Assembly: GCA_002478885.1 (NCBI GenBank)
Contig: DLKC01000093.1
Location: forward strand, 1 to 64,000
Source of the DNA: Chitinophagaceae bacterium UBA7600
Lineage (GTDB): Bacteria; Bacteroidota; Bacteroidia; Chitinophagales; Chitinophagaceae
DNA: 64,000 nucleotides
Direction of reading: 5' to 3'
The notes under the pieces were generated by a model that ran no database searches, was not told where the DNA came from, and worked only from the letters and a program-made list of their open reading frames with translations. Position 1 is the first letter of the stretch; each line of letters opens with the position of its first letter. A program made the position numbers and the translations under genes. Shown here piece by piece: positions 1-9,426 of the stretch.

Positions 1-48
1 ACCCTCTGATTAACAGTCAGATGCTCTAACCAACTGAGCTACTGAGGA
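1..48 (-). tRNA. tRNA-Asn (GUU), 3' part cut by the window edge
   Basis: Read on the minus strand the 5' end is TCCTCAG, followed by a normal D arm (AGCTCAGTTGGTTAGAGC) and an anticodon arm with loop CTGTTAA, giving anticodon GUU. The variable region begins and then the window ends, so the T arm and the acceptor 3' strand are missing. The sequence matches the usual Bacteroidota tRNA-Asn. Confidence 0.93.
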
Positions 49-127
49 ATCCTTTATTTTCCCTTTCGGGGCTGCAAAAATAGGAGATTTTGGTTTGTAG
101 CCAAATGCTTTCAATTATTTTTTTAGA

Positions 128-481
128 TCAAAAGCCAAAGAGACCTTTTTCTTCCATCCCGATATAAATGCCGTCGGCACGTTGTTCAATGGGCCAGTGT
201 TTGAGAAAATAGCCTTCACCGCTTACGTTTCTTCCGTTCCGGGGATTGAAACGATAACGGTGTAAGGGGCAAACAAGATTTCCTGCAGCATCCATAAAAC
301 CTTCTGAGATAATGCCGCCTGCATGCGGACATTTATTTGCGCAGGCAAAGAGGTCTTTATCTTTCCGGGCGATTGTTATTGTTTTATCTGCGACCTGAAT
401 TGTGGTCATATTATTGGCGGCAAACTGAAATTCTGTAACTGACTCAGCAATTTTTGTCCATTTATACCTGCCTGTATTCAT
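128..481 (-). CDS. Small Rieske [2Fe-2S] protein
   Basis: A 117-residue protein consisting almost entirely of one Rieske domain. The cluster ligands are visible as CPHAGG (C-x-H) and, 20 residues later, CPLH (C-x2-H), each with two ligands. There is no signal peptide, so it is probably cytosolic. Proteins of this size resemble the NirD or dioxygenase-ferredoxin type and carry electrons to a partner enzyme, but no partner oxygenase or reductase is adjacent. It is transcribed away from the arabinose locus. The fold is clear; the partner is unknown. Confidence 0.85.
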   Translation of the reverse strand: MNTGRYKWTKIAESVTEFQFAANNMTTIQVADKTITIARKDKDLFACANKCPHAGGIISEGFMDAAGNLVCPLHRYRFNPRNGRNVSGEGYFLKHWPIEQRADGIYIGMEEKGLFGF

Positions 482-555
482 AAGAATTCAAAGTTCTTGC
501 GAAACGCCGGACTACTCAAATGATTTTTGGGCAGCCTTTTTCCTGTTCCATTCAG

Positions 556-618
556 CACAGCAGCTGAAGTGTGCGACGCAAGGGAAGTTGGGATAAGTAT
601 TACCGCCGGGTTCAAAAA
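556..618 (-). repeat. Dispersed intergenic repeat, A arm, reverse
   Basis: Core GTGCGACGCAA at 571-581 and right end GCCGGGTTCAAAAA at 605-618. It lies between the Rieske gene and the first GH51 gene. One of 22 repeat loci in this window (see findings). Confidence 0.85.
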
Positions 619-658
619 GTGGTTTCTTCCGGTCTTAAAAAAAAGTCCTCTTAAATTT

Positions 659-681
659 ATAAATGTAATAATAACACTTAT
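659..681. promoter_or_regulatory. Candidate AraR operator
   Basis: Inverted repeat ATAAATGT-N7-ACACTTAT, ending 44 nt before the GH51 start codon. The same two half-sites with the same 7-nt spacer occur before araB at 9427-9449. The right half overlaps a Bacteroidota -7 box (TATCTTTA, 679-686), as expected for a repressor site. Assignment to the Nudix AraR encoded at 20114 is inference from context. Confidence 0.6.
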
Positions 682-686
682 CTTTA
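679..686 (+). promoter_or_regulatory. Candidate -7 promoter box of the arabinose locus
   Basis: TATCTTTA fits the Bacteroidota -7 consensus TAnnTTTG except at its last base and would start transcription about 30 nt before the GH51 start codon. No clear -33 TTTG is visible. Confidence 0.4.
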
Positions 687-725
687 ATCCCCGCAAACTC
701 TTGCCATCATATTAAAATCGTTATT

Positions 726-2273
726 ATGAAATTTAACCGCTTGCCATTCCTTGCGTCCTCATTATTCCTTTACGTTACTGCATTCGCGCAGCAAACCAAC
801 ATCGTAGTGAACACTGCAGATGCGATCACTACTATCAATAAAAATATATATGGCCACTTCGCTGAACACCTGGGCCATTGCATTTATGGAGGTTTTTATG
901 TTGGCGATACCAGCAAAACCATTCCCAATACAGACGGTGTGCGTAATGATATTATTGACGCACTGAAAAAGCTAAAGATCCCGAACCTGCGCTGGCCCGG
1001 TGGATGTTTTGCAGATACTTACCACTGGAAGGATGGCGTAGGCCCTCAAAGCAAGCGGCCAACGATCGTAAACAGGTGGTGGGGAGGTGTTACCGAAGAC
1101 AACAGTTTTGGAACACATAACTTTTTAAACATGTGCGAACTGCTTGGTGCAGAGCCTTACCTCACCGGCAATGTAGGCAGCGGTTCCCCGCAGGAAATGG
1201 CAGATTGGGTGCAATATGTAAACTTCGATGGTAAAAGCCCCATGAGCGATTGGCGCAAACAGAATGGCAGGGAGCAACCATGGAAAGTTAAATTCTGGGG
1301 TATCGGCAACGAGGCCTGGGGCTGCGGCGGAAACATGCGTCCCGAATATTATGCCGATGAATTTCGCAAGTTCGCGACTTTTATGACCGACTGGGGAAAC
1401 ACGGGCGGACTTGTCAGGATTGCTTCCGGTGCAAGCGATGCAGATTATAACTGGACAGAAACATTAATGAAAAATATCCCTGTTGATATGCTTGGCGGAC
1501 TTGGTGTGCACCACTACTCGATTATCGATTGGAACAAGAAAAGCTCCGCAACCGAATTTACCGAAGACCAGTATTTCGCCACCATGAAAAGCGCTTTGCA
1601 AATGGATGAACTCGTAACTAAGCACGCTGCCATAATGGATAAATACGACCCAAAGAAAAAAGTAGCAATGGTTGTTGACGAATGGGGCGGGTGGTACGAT
1701 GTGGAGCCCGGCACTAATCCCGGCTTTTTATACCAGCAAAATACCATGCGTGATGCAATGATTGCGGGTGTTACACTTAATATTTTCAACAATCATGCAG
1801 ACCGCGTTCGCATGGCCAACCTTGCCCAGTGCATCAACGTGCTGCAGGCCGTGATTCTTACAGACAAAGAAAAAATGATCCTTACGCCAACCTACCATGT
1901 AATGGAAATGTACAATGTGCACCAGGATGCGAAGCTGTTGCCGCTGAAAATTCTCAGCAGCGATTACGTGCTGGGCAGCGAAAAGCTTCCCGCCGTTTCT
2001 GCCTCAGCTTCAAAAGATGCTGCGGGTAAAACCCATATTTCATTGGTAAATATTGATACAAAAAACACGCAAACAATTACCGTTAGCCTGGAAGGCGGGC
2101 AGTACGCCTCTGTAACAGGAAGAATTCTCACTTCAGCAAAGCTGCAGAACTACAATTCTTTTGAAGAGCCCAACAAAATAACGCCGGCAGCTTTTAACGG
2201 GGCCAGTTTAAAAGCAAATACATTAACTGTTAAACTGCCTCCTTTTTCTGTAGTGGTGCTTGAATTGAAATAA
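726..2273 (+). CDS. Secreted GH51 alpha-L-arabinofuranosidase
   Basis: A 515-residue retaining glycosidase that releases terminal alpha-L-arabinofuranose from arabinan or arabinoxylan side chains. Residues 1-21 are a signal peptide ending AFA-Q, so it acts in the periplasm or at the surface. The TIM barrel carries the GH51 acid/base in WGIGNEAWG (Glu196) and the nucleophile in VDEWGGWY (Glu319). The C-terminal ~120 residues form the usual beta-sandwich. It is the first gene of the arabinose locus, directly behind a candidate AraR operator and a -7 box. A second, unlike GH51 enzyme follows. Confidence 0.93.
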   Translation: MKFNRLPFLASSLFLYVTAFAQQTNIVVNTADAITTINKNIYGHFAEHLGHCIYGGFYVGDTSKTIPNTDGVRNDIIDALKKLKIPNLRWPGGCFADTYHWKDGVGPQSKRPTIVNRWWGGVTEDNSFGTHNFLNMCELLGAEPYLTGNVGSGSPQEMADWVQYVNFDGKSPMSDWRKQNGREQPWKVKFWGIGNEAWGCGGNMRPEYYADEFRKFATFMTDWGNTGGLVRIASGASDADYNWTETLMKNIPVDMLGGLGVHHYSIIDWNKKSSATEFTEDQYFATMKSALQMDELVTKHAAIMDKYDPKKKVAMVVDEWGGWYDVEPGTNPGFLYQQNTMRDAMIAGVTLNIFNNHADRVRMANLAQCINVLQAVILTDKEKMILTPTYHVMEMYNVHQDAKLLPLKILSSDYVLGSEKLPAVSASASKDAAGKTHISLVNIDTKNTQTITVSLEGGQYASVTGRILTSAKLQNYNSFEEPNKITPAAFNGASLKANTLTVKLPPFSVVVLELK

Positions 2274-2275
2274 GG

Positions 2276-2466
2276 TTTTTTGAGCCGGGCAGCAGAACAG
2301 AAACCGGCTTATGTTGCGTCGCACCCTTCGGCTGCAGAATGCCTGTTCACCAGGCGTAGCAGGTTAAACTTTAGATCATTTCACGGTTCATGAACAGATG
2401 AACAATGTGCCGAACCTTGAAGTGAGTGCCACAACAGGCGATGCCACAATTGCAAAAGCCGGCACA
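2276..2466. repeat. Inverted pair of intergenic repeats (A forward, B reverse)
   Basis: Forward A core TTGCGTCGCAC at 2314-2324 and reverse B core GAGTGCCACAA at 2424-2434, one base off the B consensus. The left end is TTTTTTGAGCCGGGC, three nt behind the GH51 stop codon; the right end is GCCGGCAC. Confidence 0.8.
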
Positions 2467-2494
2467 CAAATAAAACATGCAATAATACCGCAGT

Positions 2495-4474
2495 ATGAAA
2501 ATATATAAGCGCTTATGCTATTTACTTGCCCTGGTCGCCTGCATTAATGCACATGCACAACATTCGCTTGTAGTAAAAGTAAACGAACCCAAAGGCGACA
2601 TACAGAAAACCATGTGGGGCATTTTTTTCGAAGACATCAACATGGGCGCCGACGGCGGTATTTATGCCGAACTGGTAAAGAACCGTTCCTTTGAATTTTA
2701 CCGTCCGCTGATGGGCTGGAAAGTAAACCAGAAAAATTTCAGGGAGGGCGCTGTGCTGGTAATGAACCGCAAGGCGAATGATAGCGCAAACCCACGATTC
2801 ATAAGGGTTACAGCTGCAGGTGGCTCAAAGGGCGACTTTGGCATGACCAATGAAGGCTTTCGTGGCATGGGTATAAAAAAAGACCTGCGTTATGATTTTT
2901 CCGTTCAGTATAGGCAAGTGAATCCCGGTATAAAAATGCATGTGGAACTGGTGGACAGTACAGGAATGGTTTTGGGTGGCACTACGGTTGCAACCGATGC
3001 GCCCGATACCAACTGGCATAAAGCAACTGCGTCTTTCACGGCAAATGCAACAGTTATGAGGGCGAAGATGAACCTGTGGTTCGAAGGCAGCGGTGTGATC
3101 GATCTTGATATGGTATCGCTCTTCCCCTCCGATACCTGGAAGAACAGGCCCGGTGGTTTGAGAGCCGATATGGTGCAAAAACTCGCTGATCTTAAACCCG
3201 GTTTTATCCGTTTTCCCGGTGGTTGTATCGTGGAAGGATTTGATTTGTCGCAACGTTACCAATGGAAGAAAACCGTTGGCCCGGTTGAGCAAAGGCAACT
3301 GATCATTAACCGGTGGAATACAGAATTTACTGACCGTTTAACACCCGATTATTATCAAACATTCGGGCTTGGTTTCTTTGAATATTTTCAGTTGGCAGAA
3401 GATATCGGTGCAGAAGCATTGCCTATTCTCAACTGTGGCATGGCCTGCCAGTTCAATTCCTGCGAACTGGTACCACTCGATCAGTTGGGACCTTATGTGC
3501 AGGATGCACTGGACCTGATTGAGTTTGCCAACGGCGATGTGTCAACCAAATGGGGAAAGCTTCGTGCCGATATGGGGCACCCGGCTCCATTCCGTCTCAA
3601 AATGATGGGTATTGGCAATGAAAACTGGGGACCCCAGTATGTGGAACGCCTTAAAATTTTCACCAAAGCGATCAAGGAAAAATATCCTGACTTTAAACTG
3701 GTGAACAGCTCAGGAACAGATCCCAATGGCCAGCGTTTCGATTTCCTGAACACGGAACTACGCCATATGAATGCCGACCTGATAGATGAACATTACTACC
3801 GTCCGCCTTCATGGTTTTTCAGCAACGCAAAACGATACGATACGTTCCCCCGCAACGCTTCAAAAATATTCGCAGGCGAATACGCTTCCCATTACAGCTG
3901 GGATATTGACGGCACGCTGCGCAACAACTGGATCGCCGCTTTATCAGAGGCTGCTTATATGACCGGGCTGGAGCGCAATGCAGATGTGGTAAGCATGGCA
4001 TCGTATGCGCCTTTGTTTGCGCATGTGGATGGCTGGCAGTGGTCACCTGATTTGATCTGGGTAAACAACCTGCAGTCTTACGGCACCCCCAATTATTACG
4101 TGCAGCAACTCTTCTCAGTGAATAAGGGAAATAAGATTTTACCCATCACTATGAACAATATGGTGATCGCCGGGCAGGATAGTTTGTATGCTACTGCCTG
4201 TTTTGATACGGCCACTAATGAAATAATTGTAAAGCTGGTAAATGCTTCTGCCAATGCGCAGGTTGGATCAATCAATCTTGCGGGTGTAAAAAAACTAGCC
4301 AAAGAAGGCTCGCTCACCGTATTAAAAAGTGAAGACCTGCTGACAGCAAATTCCTTTGATCAACCGCAGAAAGTTGCGCCGCAACAATCAGCCATACCTG
4401 TTAAAGGAAAAGATATCGTTTTAAACGCTGCACCTTATTCGCTTAATATCGTAAGAGTGAAGATGGAAAAGTAG
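2495..4474 (+). CDS. Secreted GH51-like alpha-L-arabinofuranosidase, long form
   Basis: A 659-residue protein with a signal peptide (residues 1-21, ending AHA-Q). It has the layout of long GH51 enzymes: an N-terminal segment GIFFEDINMGADGGIYAELV, an inserted CBM4-like beta-sandwich around residues 75-210, then the TIM barrel. The acid/base lies in MGIGNENWG (Glu376) and the nucleophile in FAGEYASHY (Glu462). It differs strongly from the shorter GH51 enzyme upstream and probably prefers another linkage or chain length. The first codons contain the perfect palindrome ATAAGCGCTTAT (2505-2516). Confidence 0.92.
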   Translation: MKIYKRLCYLLALVACINAHAQHSLVVKVNEPKGDIQKTMWGIFFEDINMGADGGIYAELVKNRSFEFYRPLMGWKVNQKNFREGAVLVMNRKANDSANPRFIRVTAAGGSKGDFGMTNEGFRGMGIKKDLRYDFSVQYRQVNPGIKMHVELVDSTGMVLGGTTVATDAPDTNWHKATASFTANATVMRAKMNLWFEGSGVIDLDMVSLFPSDTWKNRPGGLRADMVQKLADLKPGFIRFPGGCIVEGFDLSQRYQWKKTVGPVEQRQLIINRWNTEFTDRLTPDYYQTFGLGFFEYFQLAEDIGAEALPILNCGMACQFNSCELVPLDQLGPYVQDALDLIEFANGDVSTKWGKLRADMGHPAPFRLKMMGIGNENWGPQYVERLKIFTKAIKEKYPDFKLVNSSGTDPNGQRFDFLNTELRHMNADLIDEHYYRPPSWFFSNAKRYDTFPRNASKIFAGEYASHYSWDIDGTLRNNWIAALSEAAYMTGLERNADVVSMASYAPLFAHVDGWQWSPDLIWVNNLQSYGTPNYYVQQLFSVNKGNKILPITMNNMVIAGQDSLYATACFDTATNEIIVKLVNASANAQVGSINLAGVKKLAKEGSLTVLKSEDLLTANSFDQPQKVAPQQSAIPVKGKDIVLNAAPYSLNIVRVKMEK

Positions 4475-4518
4475 GAGCAGCATGTGTTTATCAATCACCT
4501 TGTTCAAAAACAACTGTT

Positions 4519-5994
4519 ATGAAATCTAAGATTGTCTTAGCTACATTCATCATGATGAGTTGCTTTAGCTGGCAGCCTCTGTTTGCACAGTCACCCAAAT
4601 ACCAGCCAACATGGGAGTCACTGGAAAATTACCAGGTGCCTGACTGGTTCAGGGATGCCAAGTTTGGCATTTTTATTCACTGGGGCGTTTATTCTGTTCC
4701 CGCATTTGGCAGTGAGTGGTACCCCCGCCAGATGTACCAGAAAGATTCAAAGGAATACCAGCACCATATTGCAACTTATGGTACCCAGGATAAGTTTGGC
4801 TATAAGGATTTTATTCCGATGTTCAAGGCAGAGAAATTCAATGCAGATAAATGGGCTGATCTGTTTAAAAAAGCCGGCGCAAAGTATGTGGTGCCGGTTG
4901 CAGAACATCATGACGGATTCCCGATGTACAATACATCGCTTTCAAGATGGAATGCTTACAATATGGGACCGAAAAGAGATGTAGTAGGCGAAATAGCCGA
5001 GGCAGTAAAAAAGCAGGGATTGATATTGGGTGTTTCCTCTCACCGCATAGAACATTGGTGGTTTATGAATGGTGGCCGCGATTTTAACTCAGACGTTAAT
5101 GATCCGGCTTATGCCGATTTCTATGGCCCCGCCACCAAAGAGAATCCATGGGATACTTTACAAAAACCAAAAGTATCAGCAGAGTATATGAACGACTGGC
5201 TGATGCGTGACATTGAACTGGTGAATAAATACCATCCGCAGTTGTTCTGGTTCGACTGGTGGATAGAACAAAAAGAAATGGAACCGTACAGGAAATCTTT
5301 TGCCGCCTATTACTATAACCAGGGGCTTGCCTGGAACAAAGGCGTGGTGATCAACTACAAAAATGAATCTTATCCCGGCCATACGGCAGTGCTTGACCTG
5401 GAGCGTGGTAAACTTGGCGGTATCCGTGAAATGGCATGGCAAACAGATGATGCCATCGGCAATAATTCATGGGGCTATGCAGCAGGCAATACATTCAAAA
5501 GTGTTCAATACGTGGTAACAAATCTTATCGATATCGTTAGTAAGAATGGCAACCTGTTGCTGAATATCGGGCCAAGATCAGATGGCACTATTACAGAAGA
5601 AGAAACCAATGTATTGCTCGGAACCGGTAAATGGCTTAATGTAAACGGAGAAGCAATTTATGGAACAAGGCCATGGAAAGTATTTGGCGAAGGGCCAACG
5701 GAATCGGCCAGTGGTTCTTTTGCAGACCAGAAGATTCCTTTTAATGCCAAAGACATCCGCTTTACTACTAAAGGCAAAACCTTGTATGCAATTGCTATGG
5801 GTTTGCCAACAGAAAATACCACGATCAATTCACTTGGCTTAAAGCAGGGCAATGGCAAAATCGCTTCGGTAAAAATGGTGGGAAGTACTCAACCGGTTAA
5901 ATGGAAACAGCAGGATGATGCATTGGTGATTGAACCATTCAAAAACTACCCGTCGGCAAATGCTGTTGTTTACAAAATTGAATTTGCTAAATAA
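4519..5994 (+). CDS. Secreted GH29 alpha-L-fucosidase
   Basis: A 491-residue GH29 enzyme with a signal peptide (1-23, ending LFA-Q). Family motifs are WFRDAKFGIFIHWGVYSVP near residue 50, AEHHDGFPMYNT near 130, and the nucleophile motif WFDWW (Asp246). A C-terminal beta domain follows. It removes alpha-L-fucose, or possibly alpha-L-galactose, from plant glycans. The next gene starts one base after its stop codon, so the two are almost certainly cotranscribed. A fucosidase beside arabinofuranosidases and an alpha-galactosidase suggests a branched pectic or arabinogalactan-type substrate. Confidence 0.92.
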   Translation: MKSKIVLATFIMMSCFSWQPLFAQSPKYQPTWESLENYQVPDWFRDAKFGIFIHWGVYSVPAFGSEWYPRQMYQKDSKEYQHHIATYGTQDKFGYKDFIPMFKAEKFNADKWADLFKKAGAKYVVPVAEHHDGFPMYNTSLSRWNAYNMGPKRDVVGEIAEAVKKQGLILGVSSHRIEHWWFMNGGRDFNSDVNDPAYADFYGPATKENPWDTLQKPKVSAEYMNDWLMRDIELVNKYHPQLFWFDWWIEQKEMEPYRKSFAAYYYNQGLAWNKGVVINYKNESYPGHTAVLDLERGKLGGIREMAWQTDDAIGNNSWGYAAGNTFKSVQYVVTNLIDIVSKNGNLLLNIGPRSDGTITEEETNVLLGTGKWLNVNGEAIYGTRPWKVFGEGPTESASGSFADQKIPFNAKDIRFTTKGKTLYAIAMGLPTENTTINSLGLKQGNGKIASVKMVGSTQPVKWKQQDDALVIEPFKNYPSANAVVYKIEFAK

Positions 5995-5995
5995 T

Positions 5996-7357
5996 ATGAG
6001 AGTATTACTGGTAATTGCTGTGCTGTTTTTTTCTTTAGCGGTTTTCAGCCAGGTGGCACAAACACCACCGATGGGATGGAACAGTTATAACTGTTTTGGA
6101 TCAGCCGTGCATGAAGATGAAGTAAAGGGTAACGCAGATTATATGGCCGCTCGTTTGAAACAATATGGATGGCAATATATAGTGGTTGATTTTTTATGGT
6201 CTTACGATAATCCTCCAGGAAGCACCATCGGCAACCCTTTTCAAAAGCAACTAGACGATGGATCTTATGTGCCCTGGCTTACAATGGATGAATATGGAAG
6301 GCTGTTGCCCAATATCAATAAGTTTCCCTCGGCCTTTGGTGGCAAGGGTTTTAAACCGCTTGGCGACTATATTCATTCACTCGGTTTAAAATTTGGTATA
6401 CATGTGATGCGTGGCATACCGCGGCAAGCAGTTTGGGCCAGGTCGAAAGTGTTGGGAGCAAACGGCATTACTGCTGATATGATCGCAGACACTTCCTCTA
6501 CCTGCCCATGGATGAACCATATGTACGGGTTAAACATGAGCAAACCCGGCGCACAGGAATACCTCAATTCCATATTGCAATTATATGCTTCATGGGGTGT
6601 TGATTTTATCAAAGTCGATGATATTGCCCGCCCCTACAGCGTGAAAGAAATTGAAGGGTATAAAAAAGCAATTGAGAATAGCGGCAGGCCAATAGTGCTG
6701 AGTATTTCGCCCGGCGAAACACCGTTGGCGCAGTCAGCACATGTGCAGCAATATGCCAATATGTGGCGCATGGCCGATGATTTCTGGGATAGCTGGCCTG
6801 AAATGCTCAAGATGTTTGACTATGCAAAGTCATGGGAAGGCAAAGGTGGTCCCGGCCACTGGCCCGATTGTGATATGATACAAATCGGGAAGCTTTCCAA
6901 ACGCGGCCCTGTTGGCCCGGAGCGTTATAGCCGTTTCAACGAAGATGAATTGCTCACGCACATGACATTCTGGTGTATTTACCGCTCGCCTTTGATGCTT
7001 GGTGGCAACCTTCCTGAAAACAGGGAAACAGAGAATAGGCTGTTTACCAATGAGGAAGTGCTTGCTGTAAACCAGCAAGGCTATAATCCACGCCAGTTGT
7101 ATAAAGCCAATGGCAGCATGATCTGGATATCTGATGCACCTGGCACAGGTGATAAATATGTCGCGCTATTCAACATCAGCGACACGGTGCAATCAGTTAA
7201 ACTGGATTTTACCGCGGCCGGTTTAAAAGGAAAGATTCGGGTCAGGGACTTGTGGAATAAAAGAGACACCGGTGTTTACAGCAAGGAGTTTACACAACAG
7301 ATCAATGCGCATGGCGCCCTGCTTTTAAAGTTGAGCGGGGTTACAAATAACAAATGA
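5996..7357 (+). CDS. Secreted GH27 alpha-galactosidase
   Basis: A 453-residue clan GH-D enzyme. The start was placed at ATG 5996, one base after the fucosidase stop, because it opens a good signal peptide (residues 1-19, ending VFS-Q); longer readings overlap the fucosidase gene. Motifs include PPMGWNSYNCFG near 25-35, the nucleophile in FIKVDD (Asp208) and the acid/base in WRMADDFWD (Asp262). It releases terminal alpha-galactose, or beta-L-arabinopyranose in some family members. The C-terminal beta domain begins near residue 370. Confidence 0.92.
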   Translation: MRVLLVIAVLFFSLAVFSQVAQTPPMGWNSYNCFGSAVHEDEVKGNADYMAARLKQYGWQYIVVDFLWSYDNPPGSTIGNPFQKQLDDGSYVPWLTMDEYGRLLPNINKFPSAFGGKGFKPLGDYIHSLGLKFGIHVMRGIPRQAVWARSKVLGANGITADMIADTSSTCPWMNHMYGLNMSKPGAQEYLNSILQLYASWGVDFIKVDDIARPYSVKEIEGYKKAIENSGRPIVLSISPGETPLAQSAHVQQYANMWRMADDFWDSWPEMLKMFDYAKSWEGKGGPGHWPDCDMIQIGKLSKRGPVGPERYSRFNEDELLTHMTFWCIYRSPLMLGGNLPENRETENRLFTNEEVLAVNQQGYNPRQLYKANGSMIWISDAPGTGDKYVALFNISDTVQSVKLDFTAAGLKGKIRVRDLWNKRDTGVYSKEFTQQINAHGALLLKLSGVTNNK

Positions 7358-7402
7358 TATTTTTATCACTCTTAATAAAGAAAAATCATCAAAAACTTAA
7401 AC

Positions 7403-8536
7403 ATGAAATCAGCAGGTGCCATATTAGCTGCCGCAGTGTTATTCACAGCAGCATGCAACAATGCGACAGATAAAACTGAAGCGTCATCTCAAACAATTAA
7501 AGCAGGAATTATGAAAACAGATTGGGGCGAAGCCGATGGCCAACGCGTAAGCCTTTTTACGCTTACCAATGCAAAAGGTACTGAAGTAAAAATCAGTACT
7601 TATGGTGGCATTGTTACATCGTTTGTTACAGCCGATAAATCGGGTGGTAAGTCAAATATTGTGCTGGGGTTCGATAGCCTTAGCGGGTATCTTGCAAAGC
7701 CGCCATATTTTGGCGCATTGGTTGGCCGTTATGGCAACCGTATTGCCGATGGCAAGTTTACCCTCGATGGCAAAGACTATCACCTGGCAACCAACAATGG
7801 TAAAAACGCATTGCATGGCGGCTTGAAAGGTTTTGATAAAGTTGTCTGGGCCGCATCTGTTGCCAGCGACACCGTTCCATCCCTTACCCTTACTTACCTG
7901 AGCAAAGACGGTGAAGAAGGGTATCCCGGCAACCTTAATGTAACCGTTCAATACACGCTAACCGACGACAATGAATTAAAGATTGAATACACGGCGACAA
8001 CCGACAAGGCAACACCGGTGAACCTTACCAATCACAGCTATTTCAATCTAAGTGGCGATGTCAGCAAAGGTATTCTTGGTCACAGCCTGATGATCGATGC
8101 AGATGCTTACACGCCTGTTGACACAACGCTTATTCCTACCGGCGAGATCAAGGCGGTAAAAGGATCGCCGTTTGATTTTACCACCGCAAAGCCCATCGGC
8201 CGCGATATTGATTCCGTTCCCGGTGGATACGATCACAATTTTGTACTGAACAGCAAAGGCAATCAATTTGCGAAAGTGGCGGTCCTGTCTGATTCGACGA
8301 GTGGCCGCAGCCTCGAAGTATATACCGATCAGCCGGGGCTTCAATTTTACACCGGTAATTTCCTCGACGGGAAATTTACCAACAGGGATGGAAAGGCTAT
8401 CAACCAGCACGCAGCGCTGTGCATGGAAACGCAGCATTTTCCTGATTCACCGAATAAGCCAGCCTTTCCGTCAACGATCTTAAAGCCGGGCGAAACTTAT
8501 CATACGGTTACGGTTTATAAAATAGTGCTGCAATAA
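7403..8536 (+). CDS. Aldose 1-epimerase (mutarotase), lipoprotein
   Basis: A 377-residue GalM-family protein. The N-terminus has a lipobox (LFTAAC, Cys18), so it is membrane-anchored outside the cytosol. Catalytic residues sit in NLTNHSYFNLSG (His211) and LCMETQHFPDSPN (Glu342). It interconverts alpha and beta anomers of free sugars such as L-arabinose or galactose released by the neighbouring glycosidases, probably supplying the form the symporter prefers. Aldose epimerases also sit in the Bacteroides arabinose locus. Confidence 0.92.
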   Translation: MKSAGAILAAAVLFTAACNNATDKTEASSQTIKAGIMKTDWGEADGQRVSLFTLTNAKGTEVKISTYGGIVTSFVTADKSGGKSNIVLGFDSLSGYLAKPPYFGALVGRYGNRIADGKFTLDGKDYHLATNNGKNALHGGLKGFDKVVWAASVASDTVPSLTLTYLSKDGEEGYPGNLNVTVQYTLTDDNELKIEYTATTDKATPVNLTNHSYFNLSGDVSKGILGHSLMIDADAYTPVDTTLIPTGEIKAVKGSPFDFTTAKPIGRDIDSVPGGYDHNFVLNSKGNQFAKVAVLSDSTSGRSLEVYTDQPGLQFYTGNFLDGKFTNRDGKAINQHAALCMETQHFPDSPNKPAFPSTILKPGETYHTVTVYKIVLQ

Positions 8537-8737
8537 TTTTATGGTACAAGCTGCATTGCCTGTGGCATCGCCGGTTGTGTCACTCACTTGTACGTTCTTT
8601 TATCAATCGTCAATAAAAAATGCGCATACAGTTATTGCATATGGCCTTCCCGATTGATGATCGGGGCTGAGAAAGCACAAGAGTGCGACGCAAGAAATGT
8701 TCCATAGCGCTACAAAGGCCGGGCTCCTGTTTTTTTA
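8537..8737. repeat. Inverted pair of intergenic repeats (B forward, A reverse)
   Basis: B core TTGTGTCACTC at 8575-8585 followed by CACTTGTACG inside the longer arm; reverse A core GTGCGACGCAA at 8683-8693. The right end is GCCGGGCTCCTG plus a T run at 8718-8736. The pair fills the gap between the epimerase and HAD genes. Confidence 0.85.
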
Positions 8738-8755
8738 ATACAAACGAAAAGGTAC

Positions 8756-9412
8756 ATGCATAAAAAAGCATTTTTATTTGATCTCAACGGTACTATGATC
8801 GATGATATGGAATACCATGTGGTTGCGTGGTCTGATATTCTCAATAATGATTTGAAAGCCGGCTTGAGTTACAACGAAGTGAAGTCGCAGATGTATGGCA
8901 AAAACGATGAAGTACTTGCCCGAATTTTTGGCGAAGGCTATTTTCCGGCACAGCAGGTGCGTGAGCTTTCGGTTGAAAAAGAGCGTCGTTATCAACGCGC
9001 ATACTTGCCCCAACTGAGGCTTATCCACGGCTTACATGAATTTCTTGCGCAGGCAAAAGAACTGGGTATTCAACTGGCAATAGGATCGGCTGCTATTCCA
9101 TTCAACATCGATTTTGTGCTGGATAACCTTAACATCAGGGAGTATTTCGGTGCTATCGTAAGCGCCGATGATGTAGATATAAGCAAGCCTCATCCCGAGA
9201 CTTATTTAAAGTGCGCTGCGCAGTTGGGTGTGGCGCCATCTGAATGCCTCGTTTTTGAAGATGCGCCAAAAGGCGTGGAGGCTGCGATGAATGCAGGAAT
9301 GCAGGCCGTGGTGATAACGACCATGCACAAAGCGGGTGAGTTTGCTGCTTACAACAACATACAATGTTTCATTGAAAATTATGCTGCGTTAAACCCTGCA
9401 CAATTGCTGTAA
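8756..9412 (+). CDS. HAD-superfamily hydrolase, beta-phosphoglucomutase-like, with altered motif I
   Basis: A 218-residue cytosolic HAD protein of the beta-phosphoglucomutase/sugar-phosphatase branch. Visible motifs are a helical cap after residue 15, the motif II Ser in IGSAA near residue 111, the Lys in SKPHPETY near 142, and FEDAPKGVEAA near 167. Motif I reads FDLNGT (Asp9, Asn11): the second Asp, the general acid/base in phosphatases and mutases, is Asn. It lies directly upstream of araB, so a role with arabinose- or pentulose-phosphates is likely, but the substrate is unknown. Confidence 0.85.
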   Translation: MHKKAFLFDLNGTMIDDMEYHVVAWSDILNNDLKAGLSYNEVKSQMYGKNDEVLARIFGEGYFPAQQVRELSVEKERRYQRAYLPQLRLIHGLHEFLAQAKELGIQLAIGSAAIPFNIDFVLDNLNIREYFGAIVSADDVDISKPHPETYLKCAAQLGVAPSECLVFEDAPKGVEAAMNAGMQAVVITTMHKAGEFAAYNNIQCFIENYAALNPAQLL

Positions 9413-9426
9413 AACGCAGTATTTTT

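Noticed and set aside
527..715. 62-codon + strand ORF (and a 72-codon minus ORF at 478-696) before the first GH51 gene
   Set aside because: Both run through the intergenic repeat core at 571-581, and the former also through the operator at 659-681; neither has a recognisable domain.
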